Shown piece after piece: positions 55,286 to 64,000 of a stretch of DNA of 64,000 bases. This DNA comes from Paguma larvata (Eukaryota; Chordata; Mammalia; Carnivora; Viverridae), in NCBI GenBank assembly GCA_030068075.1, contig CM057841.1, positions 32,963,030 to 33,027,029 on the forward strand, written 5' to 3'. A model generated the notes under the pieces. It did not search any database and had not been told where the DNA came from. It saw only the letters and a list, made by a program, of their open reading frames with translations. Numbering within the stretch: position 1 is the stretch's first letter; each line of letters opens with the position of its first letter. The position numbers and the translations under genes are program-made.

Positions 55286-56639
55286 TGTGTCCCCAGGTGG
55301 GATAGAGAAAACTCTCACCCACAGTAGGTGCTCAGTAAATGTTGGTACAAGATTGATCCACAGGCCAGACTTCGAAATGTTTCCCACCACATGAGCCTAA
55401 TGAAATGAGATCACAGAAAGTGATGAGCACAGTGCTTGAGCCATAGTAGAGTCTCAGGAAGCATTCATTTAGCACAACTTTGCTTCACAAATTCTGTTCC
55501 CCATCTTAGAATATCATCCCTGCTCCAAATTCTTTTTTTTTTTTTTTTTTTTTTGGTAAATTCAGGCGACCTCAGGTTCTCTCAGTAGATGTTTGTGTGT
55601 AACTGCTCTGTCAGCGTACCTTTCCATCAACTCTCCTGGTAAACTGTTTCAATGATTAATGTCTTTTTTGGCATATCCTCACTTCCACACACATTCCACC
55701 TAGTCCTCCCGGGACCATATGAACTATGAGACAGGCGTGCCTGCCAACACTCTCATCAAAAATTATCAGGAATAGAATTTAATAAACAGGAAGCAACATA
55801 TAAAAACATTGAGTCAGAGAAATGACACACAAAAGCTGAAATTGCTTGTGCTGCCAAAATTCCAATCTGTAGATGGGTCTTTCACTGTTGCCAAAAAGGA
55901 GAGTCCCTGTTCTCAGGACTTCAGTTCGGCATTCCTGATGTGGAACCTCAGCTCTCATATCTCCACAGGGCCTTTGCCTTTGCCATCTCCAGTCCACCCA
56001 GGACCCCAGTAACTGTGCTGTTGTTTCTGGATCGTCCTCCGCGGCATTCCTGACTTCCTGCCGTATTTGGAAATCTACTTCCCATGCCTCAAAGAATCAA
56101 TGGAAGAGGACAAGAAAGGAGAGGCCTTGCTGTTTACTTTTCACAATGCCATCTTTGCATCCTTACAGGTCAATGCCTTCCCTTTCTTAGTGTGTTTGTT
56201 TGAATTGCTTGCTGAAGAATCCATCTGAGAATGCACTGGGATCTCTCTGTCCAACCTGATATCTCCCCATGCCCACCTTCCTGGTGATAATGCACTGATG
56301 AGAAAGCACGGACAAGCTGGAAATCTGGCTTGTTCTATGGTATCTCTTTGTGGTCGGGTCCGCCTGTATGTTGTGTTTCTCCAGCTGGCCCCTAAGTCTT
56401 AGGGCCAGGCCTGGGAAGTTTTCCTTTGTGTCTCCTTGACTTTTAGTAGTAGGTATTTCTTCAGTCTTGGCTGACCATTGACTGACGCCAATTCAGATCA
56501 GAAAATTAGCTCATTCAAGGGAGGCATGCATTTTGAGGATAGGCATGAGGCCACCAGAAGGTCCCAACAGCCAGAATCAGGTTTTTATTTTAGATGAGGT
56601 GATACTGAAGTTAAATAACACTTTAATGAAGAAAATATC

Positions 56640-56840
56640 TTTTGAGCATGTATTGTGTATGAAATATGGTGTTTTAACCTTTACTAAGAGCTTCCTACGC
56701 ATAGGGTACTCCCCCATATGCTTCATACATTTTCATAAATATTAAACAATTTAATCATCCAAATAACTCTAATTAGGAGCATTTGTTATTATACTCACTT
56801 TAAAGATGAAGAAACTGAGGCACAAAGATGTTAAGTACAG
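56640..56840 (-). mobile_element. MIR remnant
   Basis: 'taaacaatttaatcatccaaa', 'ctcactttaaagatgaagaaactgagg' in blocks, 'cacaaagatgttaagta' form a reverse MIR. Confidence 0.75.
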
Positions 56841-56929
56841 CAGCAAATGGGCCGCAGGAGACCAGGCATACACAGGGGTGGTATCAGGGACAGAGGATCA
56901 CATATGCCACAACAGAGGAAAGTGGAGAG

Positions 56930-57260
56930 GCTACGTCCCTTGCTGGAATTCCCTTACCTGGCTTGCCTACCTCAAGAATTTTATGCATCCTTCAATATCA
57001 ACTCAGCGTCTGTGTTTTCTGGAAAAGTCTTCTGTAACCCTGACCCCCCAGCAGAAATGACCACTCTCTTTGCTGATCCGTCTTGAGTGGGACATGGCAA
57101 TGGCCCAGCCCGAGCACTCAGTGTAACAATGGCTTCCATCCCTGCCCCGCCTCACTGGGCTGTGAGCTCCTGGAGAGCAGAGTCAGATAGTGCACCCAGG
57201 GCCTTCCCAGCATAGAGCACGGCACAGAATAGGTCCTCAATAACCCCTGGCGGAATGACA
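56930..57260 (+). mobile_element. L2 LINE 3' fragment
   Basis: 'aaaagtcttctgtaaccctga', 'ctgtgagctcctggagagcag' and 'gcacggcacagaataggtcctcaata' are the L2 3' end. Confidence 0.7.
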
Positions 57261-59189
57261 GCAGTTAGCCAGGCTGACTTGAAGGTCTCCACCCTGAAGG
57301 GACACATGTCACTTCTACCCACATTCCATTGCTCAAAGTAAGTTAACACGATTCTGGTTGCACATTTTGCACCTCAAACCTTGCCTGGTAAACTCAGTTA
57401 TGCCAAACAGACCCCCATGGCGACTACTAGATGGATCCATGACAGACAGGCAGAAGGTAACCAAGCCAAGTCAGTGTATCCACACCTTGGGAATCCCCCA
57501 ACAAGGGGCACTTCTGGAAATGTGGGAAAGTGGTAAATGAGGTCTATATTGTGCAGGCTGTGAAGGGAAGGCTTTGGAACACACAGAGCAATCCACACTG
57601 TCACATTGTGCCGATTCTACTGTTAATTTTCCACATGATATTAGGCACATCCTTTCCCCTCAGTGGTTCTCTTTTCCTCCACCAGTAAAATCTTGAGCTG
57701 TAAGTTCATGGTCTCCATGTTCCTAACATTGTATGATCCTGACAACCAAGCCTGGCTCACTGACATGCCAAAACTGTTACTCCCCCATTGCTTGGGAGTC
57801 TGATGAATCTTAGCAAATGCAGCAAACCACTATAGAGAAAACAAATATTCTTTTCCCATCTTTAAAAAGTCTGTCTTTTTTCCACTCTCACACATTTTTT
57901 TCCTTCTTAAATATTGAGTCTCAGGGGTGAATAAGCTATGTCATTTCCAAATGTTCAGAAATTTAGATTTCATGGGGGTGAAAGAAAAGGAGGGGTGAAC
58001 GATCTTTTTCCCTTTCGTCACAGGAAGCTGTAGCATGCTGCAAAAGAAAGAAGGGCTTCTGATTATTAAAAATAAACCCTGGCCCACTGCCTGCCTTGCA
58101 CATTAATCTTGCCAACAGATGCAGACTTGCACACACACTCTCTGGCTCCGTGCTGAGACCCAGCTTCTCTGGCCAGTTTTCATGCTGAGATTCTCTAAGG
58201 ACAACCATTTCTGTTTGGACAACTATGAAATCAGCTATTTGCTTGCTCGAGGAAGGGAATGCTACCCTAGGGCTGAAGGGGACAATGAGTCCCTAAAATC
58301 TTGAGTAAGGAACTTAAGTGGTTTGAAAAGAAACTTAAGATATGTATTAAGAGTCTTTTAGTATTAAGTGACAGAAACACTGATATTGATGAATACAGAG
58401 AAGGTAACTTTTTCTTTTGGCTCATATAGCTGAAAAGTCCAGAAAATGGGGATCCCAACTAGCTTCAGGAATGGCTGGATCTAGGTATTTAAGCAAACTC
58501 ATTGGGAATTTGTCTCCCTCCCTCTCTATGCGCTCTTTCACTCTCAAGGCAAACTCTTCCGAAGCTTGGAAAGATTCTCTCAACTCCATTGGAAAGAGAT
58601 TCTGGTTCCCACTGGTTTTAACAAAAGTCTCGTTGCATAATTTGAGTTATATGGCCATTCCTCAACCAATTATTGCAGCCTTAGGGTAGAATACACTAAC
58701 TGGCCTGAGTAGGGCACATGGAACTGAGAATGAGGGCTCCCCATTCTTACCTGATGAACTGAGAATGTACAAGGGTAGTTCAGAGCCCCCCACCAAAAGT
58801 CAGCTTTAAAACCTAGAAAGAATGCATGGAGCATTCTGAGGACTCTGTTAAGTAAGTAATAACAGGTGATAGGGGAATAAGACCAGGATTCAAAGTACCA
58901 CTGATACCTTTTCCCACTCTGGTAACCCTGGACCTCAATGTAACACAGCCTGAAACCCTGAAGCGGGCATTAGCATGAACAGAGAGTTCTAGGAGAGGCT
59001 CTTGGGTTCTGGCTCAGGGTATGAGAAGGAAATACAGATGAATTGAACGATACCACCAACAAATTAGATCTTACTGGCATTTACAGACTTCTTGTCTTTC
59101 CTAAACAGAAGCAGCACACACATCCTTTACAAGGGCACATTAAATATTTACCAACATAGACCATATCCTGGACCATAAAATAAACTTTG

Positions 59190-59384
59190 AGGCACCTGGA
59201 TGGCTCAGTCAGTTGGGTGTCCAACTTCAGCTTGGGTCATGATCCCACAGTTTGTGGGTTCGAGCCCCATGTTGGGCTTTGCACTGACAGGACAGAGCCT
59301 TCTTTGGATTCTCTGTCTCCTTCTCTCTCTGCCCTTCCCCCTTCTCTCTTTCTCAGAAATAAATAAACATTAAAAAACAAAATA
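59190..59384 (+). mobile_element. CAN-SINE inserted in L1
   Basis: Head 'aggcacctggatggctcagtcagttggg', B-box 'ggtttgtgggttcgagccc'-type, 'cactgacaggacagagcc', tail 'aaataaataaacattaaaa'. Duplication aaaaWtaacttt-like at about 59177-59189 and 59385-59396. Confidence 0.93.
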
Positions 59385-59650
59385 AAATTAACTTTAACAA
59401 ATTTAAAATAATTGAAATCATACAAAGTGTGCCCTTAAACAATAATGGAATTAAGCTGGAAATCAATGAGAGAAACAGAAGAGGAAAATCGCAAACACAA
59501 CCATATTAAACAACATGCTTCTAAATAACTTACAGATCCAAAAGAAGTCTCAGAGGAAATTAGAAAGTATTTGAACTGAATGAAAATGAAAATACAACAT
59601 ATGAAAATGTGTGAGATGAATCTAAAGCAGTGCTTAGAGGGAAATTTATA

Positions 59651-60102
59651 GTCTCCAACTTACAATGGTTTGACTTAGGATTTTTCAACTTTACAATGGT
59701 GGGAAAGAGATATGCATTCAACAAAAACTGTACTTTCAATTTTGAATTTTGATCTTTTCCCAGGCTGGCAATACTCTCTTGTGAGTCACAGCTCCGAGTC
59801 AGCCACAGAATCATGAGGGTGAACAACCGATATGCTTACAACCATTCTGTACCCATATGACCATTCTGGTTTTCATTTTTAGTACCTTATTCAATAAATT
59901 ACAGGAAATATTCAATACTTTATTATAAAATAAGTTTTGTATGAGATAATTTTGCCCAACTATAAGCTAATGCAAATGTTCTGTTCACATTTAAGGTAGG
60001 CTAGGCTAAGCTATGATGGTTGGTAAGTTAGGTGTATTGAATGCATTTTCAACTTACAATGGGTTAATTGGGACATACCCATCGTAAGCCAAGAAAGATC
60101 TG
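59651..60102. mobile_element. Tigger-like (Tc1/mariner superfamily) DNA element inserted in L1
   Basis: Ends are inverted: 'aacttacaatgg' on the left and 'cccatcgtaagcc' on the right, with internal 'caataaattacaggaaatattcaa' and 'aggtaggctaggctaagcta' blocks of a common mammalian DNA repeat. TA dinucleotides flank it (59649-59650 and 60103-60104), as expected for a TA target. The L1 resumes beyond. Confidence 0.7.
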
Positions 60103-61615
60103 TATTGAGTACTTAACATTCGTAAAAAAGAAAGGTCTCAAATCAGTAGTTTAAACGTCCACAAGAAACTATTAAAAGAAGAACAAAATAAAACCAAAGC
60201 AACCAGAAGAAAGAAAACAGTAAAGGTAATGTAGAGTGAAGAAAATTGAAGATGGAAAGATAACAGAGAAAATGAATCAAGCCAGAAGTTGTTCTTTTCT
60301 TAATCAATAAAATTGAAATGTGTGAGGCATGACTCACAAAAAAAGACAAAAATTACCATCGAAAAAGAAATCTTTCAAGAAGAAAATTTCCAGGCCCCGT
60401 GGTTTCACTGACAAATTCTACAAAATAACAAAGAAATAACACTAATCTACGCAATCTCTTCCAGAAAAAATGAAGTGAAGGGAACATATCCCCCATTCAT
60501 TTTATGAAGCCAACAATACCCTGGGACCAAGAACTTACAAAGATAGTGACAGAAAGAAAACCATAGACTAATATCTTTCATGAACATAGAAGCAAAATTT
60601 CTCGACAAAATCATAGCCACTAAATCCAGCAATATATAAAAGAATAAAACACACGACCAAGTTAGATTTAAGGCAGACATACAAGGCTTGCTAAATATTA
60701 GAAAAATCCATCGATGTAATTAAACCGCATATTCAAACTTTAAAAGGAAAAACCTACATGAGTATATGAATTAATGCAGAAAAGGTGTTTGATAAAAATT
60801 CCACACCAATTCATAATGAAAACTCTCAGTGAAACTGACATCGAAGGAATCTTCTGCAATTTAATAAAGGGTAGCTGTACAAAACCTCCAGCTGACATTA
60901 TACCTGATGGTGAAGGACTACACACTTTCCCCTTAGACTCGAAACAAGGCAGGGAGGCCCACTAGAATGGCTGTAGTCAAAACGACTGACAGTACCAAAG
61001 ATGGAGTCTATGAACTAACTGGAACCCTCAAGCACTGCTGTTGGGAATGGGAACCGGTGACGTTACTTTAGATATGTGTGGCAATTTCTAATAAAGTTAA
61101 ACATTTATAATATACTCCAACATTCCACTCCCATTTCAACAGAAATGCATACATATGTGCACTTAAGATGAATACAAGACTGCTCATTGTGGGTGTAATC
61201 ATAATATCTCCAAGCTAGAAAGAACTCAGATGTTTTCAATGGGAAAAGAGACAAACAATGGTATGTCCATACAAATGGAATAGCATTTAGCAGTGAAGGA
61301 AAGGACAACATAGATGAAACCCAAAAACAGTATGGCGGGGAAAAGAAGTCAGGCATAAAAGATTACACACTGTGATTTAATCAGTGCCAAGTTCTAGAAC
61401 TGGCGCAACTGAGCTAAGATGATAGAAATCACAACAGTCCTTGCCTGAGGGAAAGGTTGTCTGGAAACGGGCCCAAGGGAACTTTCTGGGGTGATGTAAA
61501 TGTTTTCTATCTTGTTTTGGGTAATGTTTTCACAGCTGATTACAACTGTCTAAGCTCATAGGACCATTTTAAGACTTGTGTGTTATCTATTGTATACACT
61601 TTTTTACCTCGATTT

Positions 61616-64000
61616 AGTACAAAGAAAAGAAATCCTTGATGAATATCGCACTTGACTTTCTATAAAACATTTCACACCCAGTCCCCCTGTTCCTCCATTC
61701 AATCTTCTCAGCAACCCCGGGAAGTGGGAAGATTGGACTATTTTATGAATCAGGACACTGGCAGAGGAGCAGAGTGAGAAAGGGACTCCCATGACCACAC
61801 AGCCTGTGTCGGAGCAAGGACCAGAGCCCAGGTGTTGGGACTCCACAGCCCATGCTCCTTACACATTCCTTCCCTTCAACCCGGGTTCTCCTGCACCCTC
61901 GGGCATTGCAGAGATGCCTGGGGCAGGGAGACTGTCGGCTTCCATAGCTCTCTCCACTCTCATGTCTCTACCTACTCAAGTCCTGCCTATGATTTCATGT
62001 GAAAAGTCTGAGAACTGCTAATGTTACAGACGATGAAGCAAAACATAAATGTCCAGGGGCTCCTCTCTTCCTTTACACCCTTTGTGGTAGGACATGCAAG
62101 ACACTGGAATCCGGTTTTCGCTCTGGGCTAAAATGGCTCTATCTGCCTGGAACGATGCATTTCCAGCGATTACATCAGAGAACGTAAACCAGAAAGAGCA
62201 GCTGGACACGGGAAGTCCTTAACCATGGTTTTGCCACTGTGTGGTGTCAGCCGAGTCACTCCCCTTCTCAGCGTCTTGGTTTCCCCATCTTTATTACAAG
62301 GGACCTGGACTAGATAAGATTCAGGTGTCTTGCACTGGGGTTTAGAGCTGGAAAGGTAGTACTCATCTTTCCTCAAAACCTCCCGTGTGAACACTATCAG
62401 CCTGGATATCTACCTTAACGGATTCCAGAGAAAATTCTCACAAGTCCCTGAGATGAAGGGGATCCCCGTGCCTCCTGCCCCCCACCTGCTCCATGGCGAG
62501 AAGCACCCGGGACCTCCAGGATGAACTATCTTCCGTTCCCCTGTCCAAAGTGACTTCAAGGGACCCGACAGCCTCTTTGTGTCACTTCTGGTCTAATAAA
62601 CTGGAGTTGTGAAGACTGGGGTTCCGGTCCTAGTTCCATTAATAGCTGGCAATGCAGCTCTTAAGAAAGACTCCTCCCCAGTAGGGACTTGCTGTCTCGT
62701 CCATAAAATGGAGTTAATGGTCCCTGCCTACTTTCCTGGATTGTTGAGAAGACTTAATGAAGTAAAAATTACCGAAGTGCTTTGAGCAGAATTAAGCTCC
62801 CTACCGATATCAGGAGCTTTTATCTTCAGGGGAGGCCAGAGGCATCTTTTAAATCCTTGTGGTCCAGAACCAACCTCTTTCCTGGTGCCTGTGTAGTGCC
62901 GCTTAGAGCACTAGATGGCGGTAGCTGTCACTTGCAGATGCAGAAAGAAGGGTGTGGGAGAGCCAGGGGGCCTCCTGCTTTAAGAAAACTAGGCCAAAGC
63001 CGGCGGCTCGTTACATCACTTCTAATGGAAGCAGCCAGTTCAGTCTGGATTTTTCTCTATTGCAGACGACAATGCGAGGAAACTTCCTGGCTTCTGCGCA
63101 TTTCAGTGCTAATTATCTGGCCTGAGATCAGTCTTTTTCACCCAGGAATTGGTTCTGCAGCCCCTGCCCAACCTTCTGAGTACAGGCCTTTCTCCCCTAA
63201 GGCCTCTGGACATCCCTCTCCAACTGCCCCATGCCCCACCCTCAAGCACGCTTGAACACGTTTCTTGCCCTGCCTTTTAAATCTGGAACGAGTTCATCGG
63301 GCCCTTCTGTCTATTTACACCAGGGGCTGTACTGAGTGTGACTTGGGCCAGTCCTCAGAGGAAAGGACAACTACAGACTGCTTGAGTTCGAATCTCCCCC
63401 TGCCCCTCACCTGCTGTATGCATGATTTTGAACAAGTCATTCTCATTCTGTGTTCTTCACTTAATTTTATAATGGGATTAATAAACAATATTATTAAAAG
63501 AGTTAATGCTGGTTATTATGGTGCTTGGAATAGAGCCTGGCACTTTATAGGCAATAATAAATATTTATCGAGCACCTGCTAGGCATAGGTATATTATCTC
63601 ATTTAATGATCATACCAGTGGTTCAGAGATGCTAAACAATGTGCCCAAGGTTGCACTGTGATCAGCGTAAAGACAGGATTTGAACTGGGTTCTGGCTCCA
63701 TGACTCCTGCCTTCAGCTACTCTTTAAGGAGAAAATGAGCAGCAGAAGTCAGAAAATCAAAAGATTAGCAAACCTGCAGACCATACTGTCAGCCTCGGGG
63801 TGGCTACAGATCGGCCCTCCTAAACCATGCCATTCAAGTCTCAGAGACCTTGTCCTACATCAGCTCTAGCACTCACTGGGCCTTCAGGATTTGGAGCAAG
63901 ATCCCTACTTGAGCCTCAACTTATTCATTTATGAAACAGGCATCTTGATAGATCACTATTTTCCACACATGGTTAGCTGTCAAAATCACCTGGTCTCTTT
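61616..64000. other. Intergenic with several MIR copies
   Basis: MIR-like sequence at about 61670-61860 (reverse), 62230-62330 (+), 62590-62790 (+), 63380-63540 (+) and 63545-63710 (reverse). The open frame 62782-63255 has no domain or splice support. Confidence 0.6.
63380..63710. mobile_element. Two MIR remnants in opposite orientation
   Basis: 'ttttgaacaagtcattctcatt' (+) ends near 63540 with 'atggtgcttggaatagagcctggcac' blocks; then 'atatttatcgagcacctgctaggca' starts a reverse copy through 'ggatttgaactgggttctgg'. Confidence 0.75.

Larger units (their letters stand above)
55286..59029. other. Intergenic with MIR and L2 patches
   Basis: Poly-T at 55532-55554, reverse MIR at about 56640-56840, L2-like sequence at about 56930-57260, MIR-like patch near 57620-57700. 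No exon is supported; short open frames here are chance. Confidence 0.5.
59030..61615 (+). mobile_element. L1 ORF2-to-3'-end copy (old L1M type) with two nested insertions
   Basis: Runs from the endonuclease/RT region ('ccatatcctggaccataaaat', 'aattgaaatcatacaaagtg') through 'gaaaatttccaggccccgtgg', 'ggaaccctcaagcactgctgttggg' in blocks, to the 3' UTR ('ggaactttctggggtgatgtaaatg'). It holds a SINE (59190-59384) and a Tigger-like element (59651-60102). Many stops; not active. Confidence 0.85.

Noticed and set aside
62782..63255. 157-codon open frame near the right end
   Set aside because: No domain, no conserved motif, and it begins within a MIR-like patch.

Overview
The window is nuclear DNA of a carnivoran mammal, most likely a cat-like carnivore (Feliformia). 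Two things point there: eleven tRNA-Lys-derived CAN-SINE copies whose tails and mid-sections are of the feliform type (a 'CTGACAG' block, then TC-rich sequence, then AAATAAATAAAC), and a minus-strand carboxylesterase that reads as CES5A, the gene for cauxin, the major urinary protein of cats. I cannot name the species from the sequence alone.

Positions 1-13.6 kb hold the 5' half of CES5A on the minus strand: eight coding exons, all open, all with GT-AG junctions and consistent phases (73, 205, 139, 134, 154, 105, 105 and 141 coding nt = 352 codons). They cover the signal peptide, the first disulfide, the oxyanion loop (LPGGA instead of the usual HGGG), the nucleophile Ser226 in GESAG and the acid Glu345. 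The catalytic His and the C-terminus lie beyond the left edge. The introns carry MIR, L2, MER5-like and MaLR-like remnants, a (GAG)n tract (RNA sense) about 106 nt past the exon 2 donor, and a truncated U2 snRNA retrocopy with target-site duplications. An HNF1-like half-palindrome lies about 210 bp upstream of the ATG.

Positions 13.7-64 kb appear intergenic. I found no exon-like coding sequence; longer open frames there are chance frames or lie in repeats. The region is a layered repeat landscape: an ERVL-type pol remnant (20.1-22.1 kb) split by a SINE; L1 fragments at 22-24.7, 28.8, 34.7, 52 and 59-61.6 kb, several holding later insertions (SINE in L1, L1 in L1, a Tigger-like element in L1); L2 fragments, one split by an MLT1-type LTR and another carrying a short L1 end with a tetranucleotide tail; and a large palindromic DNA element whose right arm is split by a SINE. 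A minisatellite built on 'CACTGCACCCCCAT' sits in L2 sequence at 18.4 kb. Family names for old repeats come from pattern recognition and are less certain than the gene model. I saw no CRISPR, operon or prokaryotic feature, and no new functional system beyond CES5A.
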